64,000 bases of DNA from Lachnospiraceae bacterium (GTDB lineage Bacteria; Bacillota; Clostridia; Lachnospirales; Lachnospiraceae). Every line of letters starts with the position of its first letter. Position 1 is the first letter of the stretch. Below, piece by piece: positions 17,884 through 24,969 of this stretch. The notes under the pieces were generated by a model. It was not told where the DNA came from and ran no database searches. It worked only from the letters and a program-made list of their open reading frames with translations. Location of the stretch: assembly GCA_902363825.1 (NCBI GenBank), contig CABJBK010000001.1, positions 327,084-391,083 on the forward strand. The letters run 5' to 3'. The position numbers and the translations under genes are program-made.

Positions 17884-20537
17884 AGCTGGCATGGAAATAT
17901 ATGCGGTATTACAAGAGCCAGACATTTGCAATTTTTGCGAGTATTTTATTAACAGCATCATTGCTTTCCGGGATTTCTTCTTTGATTTACAGCAGTCAGA
18001 AAAGTGATCTGGCGAACAGCAAAACTATTTACGGAGACTGGCATTATTATATTGAAACGGATAAGGAACTTTTTAATTCTGTAGAAAGCGGTGAGAAAGG
18101 AAAAGGATATACGCTGGAACAGTGTGGAAAAATGGAAATCCGTGACGTTGTGGCAGAAGAATTTATGATCTGTTTTATCCATGCCGATGAAACTTATCGT
18201 CAAATGGCACACAGAGACTTGTTGGAAGGAACATTCCCTGAGAAAGAAAATGAAATTGCAGCGGATGGATTTGTGCTTAGTAATCTTGGATTTTCAGGGA
18301 ATTTAGGAGATTCCCTTCGCATTGGTGAAAAAGAGTATATTGTTACTGGTGTTCTGAAAAGCGAATGGGCGGCAAGTTCCAGTGAAATGGAAGTTTTTGT
18401 AAGTGATTCTTTTAAAGGTCGAGGAAGCCAGACGTTTTTATATCTCAGTTTTAATGAAGATGAGAAGTTATATAAACAGTTGGATGCTTTTTTACAGGAA
18501 CATAAATTATCTTCTGAATCGGTAGCAGAAAATGATGAAGTAATACAGTATCTTGGCGGAGAAGCACCAAGCAGCATTTCTGAAATCGTGAAATTTGGTC
18601 TGTTTGAAGAAGAAGGAAACTTCACTTATATCGTTTTGAAATTGCAGAGCGACTACAATCTGGCTTACAACGGAATGATTTTCCTGTTATGTCTGTTCAG
18701 TCTTTTCGTAGTTTACAGCGTATTCAGTATTTCTGTATCGAAGAGAACTTCTGAGTACGGAATATTACAGACATTAGGTATCAGTGAAGCGCAGATTGGT
18801 GGCACCTTACTTTTGGAACTTTGGACGTTATTTTTCATTGGATATCCGTTAGGATGTCTTTTAGGAAATGGTGTTTTAAGCCTTATGTATCAGAAATTTA
18901 GCGGTGTATTTGGTGGAAAAGGAATCAGTGGAGCAGGGAATGGTCTTTCTGTTGCGGACCATACGTTAGCAGAAGGAGAAAATACAGTAGAGTTTTTTGT
19001 TTCAAAGGAAGCTGTTGTGTTTGGTTTTGTATTTCTACTGATTTCGTTAGCACTCGTTGCCTTTCTCGTGGTTCGTTCCATGCGGAAAGATTCGCTGAAA
19101 ACTGTGATGAGTGGAGATACTTCTTTTGTAAAAAGAAGAAAAATATACGCTATGCGAAATGTTAATATGGCAAATGTAGTGGTGCGGAAATTCATGTTTG
19201 CCAATAAACGAAAGGTAATAGGGATTTTATTATCCTTGTCTATCGGCGGTTGCATTTTCTTATGTACCACCTATATGGTAGAAAATTTGAAGGTTCACGC
19301 AGAACTTTCGCTGATATCGGATGATGGGCTTGGTTCTGAGTACCGTATTTCTTTAAAATCTGACTCGCTGAAGGATACGATTCCGGAGGCGGTAGCAGAT
19401 AAGATTAAAAACATGCCGGAAACAGAGAATGTATATGCGACAAAGTATACGATGGGGGAATTACAGATTTCCAAAAACGAATTTTTGTCAGAAGAAGAAT
19501 GGAGTGACTATTTCAAATATCAAAATCAGGAGCCGTATTATATCCAGAGATATGATGGGATCTGTAAGCAGCAGGAAGATGGAAATTATCGGATTAAATA
19601 TAATGTGTACGGTTACGATGAAGCGATGATAGAACAGCTTCGGGATTTTATTCTGGAGGGAGAGATTCAGCCGGAAACAATAAAGAATAATAATCAAGTG
19701 ATTGTGACGGCGAATATGGACGGTCAGGGAAATTACTTTTTTTATGGAAAGAAGCCGGGCGATACCATTACTCTTCGAGTACCAAAGACAGAAAACTATA
19801 CAGATGAACTGTTAAAATTCCAAAGTGGCGAAGAAAACTATATTGAAAAAGAGTTTGAGATTGCGGCAATCGTAAACAGACCGTTGGCGCAGGAGAAAGA
19901 TTTTCTGAATACAGAAGTCTGGAAAAATGCGCAGAGTGTGATTATGACAGGCGAACAGATGGAAGAAAACTTTGGAATTACAGATTATAGTTTTATCAAT
20001 GCATCGCCGGCTGATAGTGCGGATGCAAAGATCGTGAGCAATCAGTTATTACAAGTAATCCGAGATGTTCCCAAGGCAGTATTGCAGGATTATACGACCG
20101 CAATTGCAACACAGAAAGGTTATCTTGGACAGCAGCAGATCTTCTTTTCCAGTATTGCAGTGATTCTGCTGATTATCAGCCTGTTCCATATCGTAAACAG
20201 CATGAGTCATACGATTCTGACCAGAAGAAGAGAGTACGGGATTATCAGAGCAATAGGGATTACGGACGGCGGATTTTACAAGATGATTTTACAGACAGGT
20301 ATTCTGTATGGATTGTTGGCGGATGTATTTATCTATCTTATTTATAACAGAGTTCTTCGCAGAGTGATGAATTATTATCTGGCTCATGTGCTGCAGTTTT
20401 TACATTATACTACTAATATTCCGAATCTGGTTCTGAATGGAATTATGGTGCTGAATGTAGTGATTGCAGTAGTGGCAGTAATGTTTCCGGCTTGGAAGAT
20501 GGGAAAAGAGAATATCATAAGTGAGATTAGAAGATAG
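17877..20537 (+). CDS. Double FtsX-domain ABC transporter permease
   Basis: An 886-residue permease with two FtsX-type halves. The first has a helix near residues 17-37, a large external domain to about 260 and three helices between about 265 and 400. The second has a helix near 445-465, another large external domain to about 750 and three C-terminal helices. The two repeated external domains differ from BceB, which has one. It pairs with the overlapping ATPase gene. A mechanotransmission role, removing antimicrobial peptides or lipid-linked substrates, is inferred from the family. Confidence 0.85.
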   Translation: MLKLAWKYMRYYKSQTFAIFASILLTASLLSGISSLIYSSQKSDLANSKTIYGDWHYYIETDKELFNSVESGEKGKGYTLEQCGKMEIRDVVAEEFMICFIHADETYRQMAHRDLLEGTFPEKENEIAADGFVLSNLGFSGNLGDSLRIGEKEYIVTGVLKSEWAASSSEMEVFVSDSFKGRGSQTFLYLSFNEDEKLYKQLDAFLQEHKLSSESVAENDEVIQYLGGEAPSSISEIVKFGLFEEEGNFTYIVLKLQSDYNLAYNGMIFLLCLFSLFVVYSVFSISVSKRTSEYGILQTLGISEAQIGGTLLLELWTLFFIGYPLGCLLGNGVLSLMYQKFSGVFGGKGISGAGNGLSVADHTLAEGENTVEFFVSKEAVVFGFVFLLISLALVAFLVVRSMRKDSLKTVMSGDTSFVKRRKIYAMRNVNMANVVVRKFMFANKRKVIGILLSLSIGGCIFLCTTYMVENLKVHAELSLISDDGLGSEYRISLKSDSLKDTIPEAVADKIKNMPETENVYATKYTMGELQISKNEFLSEEEWSDYFKYQNQEPYYIQRYDGICKQQEDGNYRIKYNVYGYDEAMIEQLRDFILEGEIQPETIKNNNQVIVTANMDGQGNYFFYGKKPGDTITLRVPKTENYTDELLKFQSGEENYIEKEFEIAAIVNRPLAQEKDFLNTEVWKNAQSVIMTGEQMEENFGITDYSFINASPADSADAKIVSNQLLQVIRDVPKAVLQDYTTAIATQKGYLGQQQIFFSSIAVILLIISLFHIVNSMSHTILTRRREYGIIRAIGITDGGFYKMILQTGILYGLLADVFIYLIYNRVLRRVMNYYLAHVLQFLHYTTNIPNLVLNGIMVLNVVIAVVAVMFPAWKMGKENIISEIRR

Positions 20538-20633
20538 ATTTATAATCAGGATTTTTAGAATTTCTTTAGTGGTTAGTATCATTGGATATAGCAATAGAAT
20601 TAGAGAGAATACCCAATCTTTATAAGTAACCAG

Positions 20634-20667
20634 AGGGCGACAGTAAAATACTGCCGCCCTTTCTTTT
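20634..20667 (+). terminator. Terminator between convergent operons
   Basis: A 12-bp stem AGGGCGACAGTA/TACTGCCGCCCT with one mismatch and an AAA loop is followed by TTCTTTT on the plus strand. It ends the cargo operon and abuts the stop codon of the leftward mob-operon gene. Confidence 0.8.
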
Positions 20668-21628
20668 ATCGGTTTGTCCAGTAAAGAGTGTTCAGATAAC
20701 ACCGGATTCCAAGATATATTCCCTGTATAAATAATAAAAGAAACAAAAGATTTATGGGCATTACTTTTTTGATTGATTCTCCAAAATAAATGATGACAAC
20801 AGCACTTGTCAGTATCATTAGTAGAGTAATAACATCCCAACAGTTTTTCTTATATAATTCTATAATCTTTATTTCTATCAGTATCGCAAGTATCCCTGTT
20901 CCTGCTACGTATATTCCAACAACTAATATCAGCAATAACCAATATATGATTCCGGCTATAAACGCATTGGGAATTTTTGTACTGATCTGTGCCACAGATT
21001 GCCCAGCATCAATCGTCCATCCGATAAAAGTTTGTATGAATGACGCTGCATCATGGAAGAATGATTTACAATCGGAAAGGAGCACATCTGACTGTACTGC
21101 CTGAAAAAGAGTGGTTGTCAGCGAATACCATGCAAGAAGGAACAAGGTTGTTTGGAACATTACCGTTTTTGCTTTATATTGTCCTGCAAGTCGCTCTTTT
21201 TGTGTTTCGTATTTTGCTTTTGCATTCTGATAGTCTGTCCGGTCACAGGCTTCACATTTTTCATAGAGTACCGGCTTTTCTACCGGTATCTCTACGATTT
21301 TCTGATGTGTCCGGGCATAATCCCGTTGTTGTGTTAAGCATCGTATTTTATCTTGACATTCCCCGATCATGACGTTTGCGCTTCGCAGCTTCTCTTTCTC
21401 GATCTGCAATGCTCTGTCTGCCAGCTTCAAGTCGTTCTTTAATGCTTGAATATTCCCGGCTTTGTTCTCTTTGTTTAATTTCTCGTTCAAGGTCAGAGAT
21501 TCGCTGAGCTGCGTCTTCAGTTCCTCGATAAGCTGGTCTTTCTGTTCCAGTTCTTCTTGTATCTCCTCGGTCAAGAGCAGAAGTTCTTCCAACTGTTCGG
21601 CGTTCTTTGATTCTCTGGATTCGTTCAT
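20666..21628 (-). CDS. Coiled-coil membrane protein of the mob operon
   Basis: A 320-residue protein. Residues 1-135 are heptad-rich, with many Glu, Gln, Lys and Leu (coiled coil). The rest holds about four membrane helices. ATG follows GGAAAGGACGTGATATAG. Its first 281 nt overlap the 3' end of the relaxase gene in a different frame. Proteins of this shape occur next to MobA/MobL relaxases in clostridial elements, possibly DUF6040, but that name is tentative. A role in linking the relaxosome to the membrane is conceivable, not shown. Confidence 0.65.
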   Translation of the reverse strand: MNESRESKNAEQLEELLLLTEEIQEELEQKDQLIEELKTQLSESLTLNEKLNKENKAGNIQALKNDLKLADRALQIEKEKLRSANVMIGECQDKIRCLTQQRDYARTHQKIVEIPVEKPVLYEKCEACDRTDYQNAKAKYETQKERLAGQYKAKTVMFQTTLFLLAWYSLTTTLFQAVQSDVLLSDCKSFFHDAASFIQTFIGWTIDAGQSVAQISTKIPNAFIAGIIYWLLLILVVGIYVAGTGILAILIEIKIIELYKKNCWDVITLLMILTSAVVIIYFGESIKKVMPINLLFLLLFIQGIYLGIRCYLNTLYWTNR

Positions 21629-23069
21629 CTATATCACGTCCTTTCCTTATTTGCTGTTCCAGTTCAGCAATTCGGTGTTCTGTTTCAGCAATAAACTGTT
21701 TTCGCTGTTCAGAGTCTGTGCCAATTTCTGCAATTGCTGATTTTCGTTTTCCAAAAGTTCTATCTTCGTTTTCTGTTCTTCCATCTTGGAAAGCAGTTCC
21801 TCGGTATTTGGCAAAATGTTGAGCAGCTCGGATAACTCGCTGTTTAATTTTTGCAATTTCTGATTCTGTTCCTGCATAAGAGAGAGTTGGGTGTCCCGGT
21901 TCTGCATTTCCAGAATCATTTCTGCCATTAAGGTCTGCTGTTCTTCGATTTGCCCAATCATGGATTCCATTAAGGGTATAATTTCCCGGCTTTCTTCTAA
22001 TGTCATTTAATCGCTCCTTCCATAATGATAATGCACCCGATACTTTTCCAAAGGTGTCCAGTATCTTTTGCAATAACGTGTTTTGTTGTTTTATGATTTG
22101 ATTTTCCGCTACTTTCCACGAACCTTTTATTTCCTGCCCGGCAAGAAACTTTTGTTCAATCTTTCTTGCGTCAGCGCCTTCATGGATGGTAGGAATCTGG
22201 AGTTTTCCCTGTTTTTCATAAGAACGGTGATCGACCTGATTATGCAAAGGAAGATGTTCATTACACACCTTTGCCCATTCACTCCGCCACAGTTCACAAT
22301 TTTTTGGATTGTTCCATCCGGTAGCATCGGTCAGCACCCGTTTCCATTGCAGGCGGTTTCTTGCACCCATCTTCTGAATTCCGTTTTCGTCTAATACAGG
22401 GATACGGATTCCATGACGGTCAGGGTTTTTCTTATCCTGCCACCAGTTCGGATGGGATTCATCAATCACGATATTTCCGTTTTTATCTCTGAGAAAATCC
22501 CAATCCTTGACTTCTTTCTTTCCCCAAGAATGATCCGGGTTAAAAGGACGCATAGTCAGAAGCAGATGGACATGGGGGTTGCCATCCCCTTTATCGTGGA
22601 TACTCCAATCAGCACACATTCCTCTATCTACAAAAGTTTTTTGAATATAGTCAGTTGTATATTGAATTTGTTCCTGTCTGTTCCATTCTTTGGGAAGGGC
22701 AAATTCAAATGACCTGCCAAGTTGGGCATCTGCATTTTTTTCAATCTTCAATACCTCATTCCATAACCTTTGTTTCTGAAATGTGATTTTAAATTTTTCT
22801 AAAGCAGCTTCTTTATCTTCTGATCTTTTGTATCGGACAGATTTTTGAAAGCGTTTTATATTTTCTTCTGGTACTATCTGCCATTCAGGAGGTGCGTTTT
22901 CACACATCATCAGCCGAGTGTAGACCACTTCTTTTTTAGAAGTGTAATAACTGATTCTCCCGGTTTCCTCGTTTTTCATCACATCCCCATTGAGATATGC
23001 GGAAGCGGAGATAACAGATTTCCCTTTACTTCGTCCGACTATTTTGACTGTGTAATGAAAAATCGCCAT
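21348..23069 (-). CDS. MobA/MobL family relaxase
   Basis: The nickase that starts conjugal transfer of the element. The 573-residue protein begins MAIFHYTVKIVGRSKGKSV, as in MobQ-type relaxases. It contains the HUH metal motif in NPHVHLLLTMR (about residue 155) and an N-terminal catalytic tyrosine region. The C-terminal 170 residues are Arg/Glu-rich and partly coiled coil. Start at 23069 is chosen for the AAAGGAGG site; an upstream in-frame ATG at 23144 would add 25 residues without support. The probable oriT lies about 270 nt upstream. Two further reading frames overlap its 3' third. Confidence 0.9.
   Translation of the reverse strand: MAIFHYTVKIVGRSKGKSVISASAYLNGDVMKNEETGRISYYTSKKEVVYTRLMMCENAPPEWQIVPEENIKRFQKSVRYKRSEDKEAALEKFKITFQKQRLWNEVLKIEKNADAQLGRSFEFALPKEWNRQEQIQYTTDYIQKTFVDRGMCADWSIHDKGDGNPHVHLLLTMRPFNPDHSWGKKEVKDWDFLRDKNGNIVIDESHPNWWQDKKNPDRHGIRIPVLDENGIQKMGARNRLQWKRVLTDATGWNNPKNCELWRSEWAKVCNEHLPLHNQVDHRSYEKQGKLQIPTIHEGADARKIEQKFLAGQEIKGSWKVAENQIIKQQNTLLQKILDTFGKVSGALSLWKERLNDIRRKPGNYTLNGIHDWANRRTADLNGRNDSGNAEPGHPTLSYAGTESEIAKIKQRVIRAAQHFAKYRGTAFQDGRTENEDRTFGKRKSAIAEIGTDSEQRKQFIAETEHRIAELEQQIRKGRDIDERIQRIKERRTVGRTSALDRGDTRRTGTERPAYRGTEDAAQRISDLEREIKQREQSREYSSIKERLEAGRQSIADREREAAKRKRHDRGMSR
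21647..22006 (-). CDS. Coiled-coil protein nested within the relaxase gene
   Basis: A 119-residue, almost entirely heptad-patterned protein, rich in Glu, Gln and Leu. It lies wholly inside the relaxase gene in another frame. A strong ribosome site (GGAAGGAGCGATTAA before ATG) supports real translation. It is in the same frame as the next coiled-coil gene, which restarts 18 nt after its stop, so the two may once have been one protein or may be coupled. The relaxase frame remains open here too, so both readings could be used. Confidence 0.55.
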   Translation of the reverse strand: MTLEESREIIPLMESMIGQIEEQQTLMAEMILEMQNRDTQLSLMQEQNQKLQKLNSELSELLNILPNTEELLSKMEEQKTKIELLENENQQLQKLAQTLNSENSLLLKQNTELLNWNSK

Positions 23070-23318
23070 GTCTGGATTCCTCCTTTCTGCACATCCGGCA
23101 TAGATTTCCGGCAACATTGCTTTCGGTTTTAGGAAAAGCAGCATTGCCGGAACGCCCTCTGCGTAAGAGTGCCCTGCGCATAGCAGCCTGCATGGAATGC
23201 GCCTCTCTGGCGAAGAGTGCCTCCTGCGGCATGAGCAGGTCTGGCTGAAAGCCCCGCCGACGGAACGAGCCCGGCAAGCGTGAACGCAGACCGGTTGCCA
23301 CTTGTGGCAAACTTATTG

Positions 23319-23351
23319 GGACGACCTCTGGTTGTCCATAAGTGCGCCCTT
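23319..23351 (+). other. Probable origin of transfer (MobQ type)
   Basis: An 8-bp inverted repeat GGACGACC/GGTTGTCC (23319-23326 and 23330-23337) is followed at once by ATAAGTGCGCCCTT. The TAAGTGCGCCCT core is the nick region known from RSF1010/R1162 and other MobQ plasmids, where the relaxase cuts within it. It lies in the 327-nt gene-free gap between the relaxase and the DUF3847 gene, where such elements keep oriT. A 123-codon frame across this gap looks non-coding. Confidence 0.75.
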
Positions 23352-23396
23352 CATGAAAAAGCAATGAAGGGAATGAAAAACTCATCCCCTCCGCCA

Positions 23397-23711
23397 TTAC
23401 ACTTCCTCCATATCGGTATTGACTTCTTTCTGCATTGCCTTTGAGAAAAATTTCCCGTTGGCTTCCTGCCTTTTCAGAAAACCAATCAGCTTTGGGATGT
23501 CTTCTTCCTCAATAGGCGCACCGAGAACGGATTCCACCGCACCGCCAATCTGACAGAGCCTATGGGTTCGTTTTTTACTTTCTTCGGCTTTCTTTCGCTT
23601 CAGAAGTTCTTTCTTCTGTGCCGCATATCGTTTCGCCTTTTCAAGGCTTTCCTGCTCTTTCTTTTCCATTTCAAGCATTCGTGCTTCATAACTTTTTGTT
23701 GATTTTGCCAT
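23397..23711 (-). CDS. DUF3847 family protein
   Basis: A 104-residue, highly basic and charged protein whose first half (about 1-45) is a Lys/Glu-rich helix. The C-terminal part contains IGGAVESVLGAPIEEEDIPKL and resembles the DUF3847 proteins found beside MobA/MobL relaxases. A ribosome site (GGAAAGGAGAAT) precedes ATG. Position just upstream of oriT and the relaxase suggests an accessory mobilization or relaxosome protein. That is inference; the family has no established activity that I know of. Confidence 0.7.
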   Translation of the reverse strand: MAKSTKSYEARMLEMEKKEQESLEKAKRYAAQKKELLKRKKAEESKKRTHRLCQIGGAVESVLGAPIEEEDIPKLIGFLKRQEANGKFFSKAMQKEVNTDMEEV

Positions 23712-23750
23712 TCTTACATTCTCCTTTCCTTCACAAACATAAGTTCTTGG

Positions 23751-23780
23751 TTGCGTATCAGAAGAAGCACATGGTATAAT
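23751..23780 (+). promoter_or_regulatory. Candidate rightward promoter facing the mob promoter
   Basis: TTGCGT (23751-23756) and TATAAT (23775-23780) are 18 bp apart. A transcript would start near 23787 and meet the terminator-like hairpin at 23827-23853, giving an RNA of about 65 nt with no obvious protein. Confidence 0.35.
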
Positions 23781-23785
23781 CTTCT

Positions 23786-23803
23786 TGCGTGTAGGTATAT
23801 CAT
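23786..23803 (-). repeat. 18-bp motif shared with the integrase leader
   Basis: On the minus strand this reads ATGATATACCTACACGCA. The same motif with one change is at 24900-24917 on the plus strand. Each contains a TATAC(C/T) -10-like box upstream of an operon (mob genes here, integrase there). Confidence 0.5.
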
Positions 23804-23826
23804 GGCTTCGGTTTGATAGAACCTTT

Positions 23827-23853
23827 GGCGGTTTCTTGGGAAGCCGCCTTTTT
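23827..23853 (+). terminator. Terminator-like hairpin between the mob operon and xis
   Basis: GGCGGTTTC/GAAGCCGCC with a TTGG loop (one G-T pair) is followed by TTTTT on the plus strand. The T run overlaps the stop codon of the leftward excisionase gene. Confidence 0.6.
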
Positions 23854-24082
23854 AATTTGCCGCAGTTCTTGTTACGGCTTTTACATTTCCTCTATCCCTC
23901 AAATCACGACCTTCATTCGCTTCCATAAACATTTCCAGAATATCGGTTTTAATCAGGACTTTACGACCAACCTTTAATACCGGAAGTTTCTTCCATTCTA
24001 CAAGCTGTCTTAAGGTGTTTCTGCCGATTCCCGTATAGTCGGCAGCTTCTTCGATGGATAATGCAATTTTTCTTTGCGTCAT
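23852..24082 (-). CDS. xis: Excisionase-like helix-turn-helix protein
   Basis: A 76-residue protein with a MerR/Xis-type helix-turn-helix (SIEEAADYTGIGRNTLRQLVE) followed by a KVGRKVLIKTDILEMFM wing. This is the layout of Tn916-family excisionases that direct integrase toward excision. AAGGAGGTGATTAT precedes the ATG, so translation should be strong. It is divergent from the repressor gene and has a near-consensus promoter overlapped downstream by an operator palindrome. The gene symbol is by analogy. Confidence 0.8.
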   Translation of the reverse strand: MTQRKIALSIEEAADYTGIGRNTLRQLVEWKKLPVLKVGRKVLIKTDILEMFMEANEGRDLRDRGNVKAVTRTAAN

Positions 24083-24100
24083 ATAATCACCTCCTTATAA

Positions 24101-24115
24101 ATTGCATTATGCAAT
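24101..24115. promoter_or_regulatory. Operator O1 (ATTGCA-N3-TGCAAT)
   Basis: A perfect 15-bp palindrome, ATTGCATTATGCAAT, lies between the xis promoter and its start codon. Its half-sites match O2 at 24187-24201, so the same regulator probably binds both. Confidence 0.7.
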
Positions 24116-24127
24116 TCCTGTGATGTA

Positions 24128-24156
24128 AGTATATCCTTTTCACATCTTTTTGTCAA
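24128..24156 (-). promoter_or_regulatory. Promoter of the xis gene
   Basis: On the minus strand TTGACA (24156-24151) and TATACT (24133-24128) are 17 bp apart. O1 sits just downstream, where a bound repressor would block transcription. Confidence 0.75.
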
Positions 24157-24186
24157 GCGTTACGAAATGTTAAAAATAAATATTGC

Positions 24187-24201
24187 ATTGCATATTGCAA
24201 T
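24187..24201. promoter_or_regulatory. Operator O2 (ATTGCA-N3-TGCAAT)
   Basis: A perfect 15-bp palindrome, ATTGCATATTGCAAT, overlaps the -35 box of the repressor promoter. A third half-site ATTGCA begins at 24182. It fits autoregulation. Confidence 0.7.
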
Positions 24202-24223
24202 TTCGGAAAAACAATGCTATAAT
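24195..24223 (+). promoter_or_regulatory. Promoter of the repressor gene
   Basis: TTGCAA (24195-24200) and TATAAT (24218-24223) are 17 bp apart, with a TGC extended -10. The -35 box lies within operator O2. Confidence 0.75.
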
Positions 24224-24253
24224 TCATACATACCGAAAAAGGAGGCAGTCAGC

Positions 24254-24883
24254 ATGAAAGATAAAGAATTACGCAAGCTGATAGGCAGCAGAATAAAACA
24301 GCGCCGTCTGGAATTGAATCTGACACAGCCTTATGTCGCAGAGAAGATGGGAGTTACCGCTTCTACAATCCTGCGTTATGAGAATGGTTCGATTGACAAT
24401 ACGAAAAAAATGGTGCTGGAAGGTCTTTCGGAAGCACTCCATGTATCTGTGGAATGGCTCAAAGGGGAAACAGATGAATATGAAACCGACATTACGGATA
24501 AGAGAGAATTACAGATTCGTGATGCGATGGGAGATATTCTGGAACAGTTACCGCTTGCCCTTACCAAAGAAGAAGATGCTTTTTCAAAAGATTTATTACT
24601 GCTGATGTTAAAACAATATGGTCTGTTTTTGGATTCCTTCCAGTTCGCCTGCAAAAACTTCAAGGGAAATGCTGGTCAGACGGATATTGCCAAAACAATA
24701 GGGTTTGAATCGAATGAGGAATATAATGAGATTATGTTCTTAAGGGAAATCACTCATACCATCAATGCTTTTAATGAGATGGCAGACATTGTAAGGCTCT
24801 ATTCCAAGAAACCAAAAACAGCAGAACAAAGGCTTGCAAATCTTTTATCAGAAGTCTTATACGAAGATTCCGAATCGGTATAG
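24254..24883 (+). CDS. XRE-family regulator (CI-like repressor of the element)
   Basis: A 209-residue protein with an N-terminal helix-turn-helix (about residues 8-68: QRRLELNLTQPYVAEKMGVTA). A C-terminal domain without a recognisable peptidase motif follows. Start at 24254 is set by GGAGG (24241-24245). It is divergent from xis, shares matching operators with it and precedes the integrase. This is the lysis/lysogeny-like switch position, so it probably keeps the element integrated. The inducing signal is unknown. Confidence 0.82.
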   Translation: MKDKELRKLIGSRIKQRRLELNLTQPYVAEKMGVTASTILRYENGSIDNTKKMVLEGLSEALHVSVEWLKGETDEYETDITDKRELQIRDAMGDILEQLPLALTKEEDAFSKDLLLLMLKQYGLFLDSFQFACKNFKGNAGQTDIAKTIGFESNEEYNEIMFLREITHTINAFNEMADIVRLYSKKPKTAEQRLANLLSEVLYEDSESV

Positions 24884-24899
24884 TAAGACAACCGGAGTT

Positions 24900-24917
24900 A
24901 TGATATACTTACACGCA
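24900..24917 (+). repeat. 18-bp motif in the integrase leader
   Basis: ATGATATACTTACACGCA matches 17 of 18 bases with the minus strand at 23803-23786. It contains TATACT (24904-24909), a candidate -10 for int. Confidence 0.5.
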
Positions 24918-24969
24918 CGAAGCATTTCATCAGTTCCGATTGTCTAATATCGAAAGGAGACATACGATT

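Noticed and set aside
23026..23397. 123-codon minus-strand frame across the oriT gap
   Set aside because: Composition is low in coding pattern and it covers the hairpin and nick motif; better read as non-coding transfer origin.
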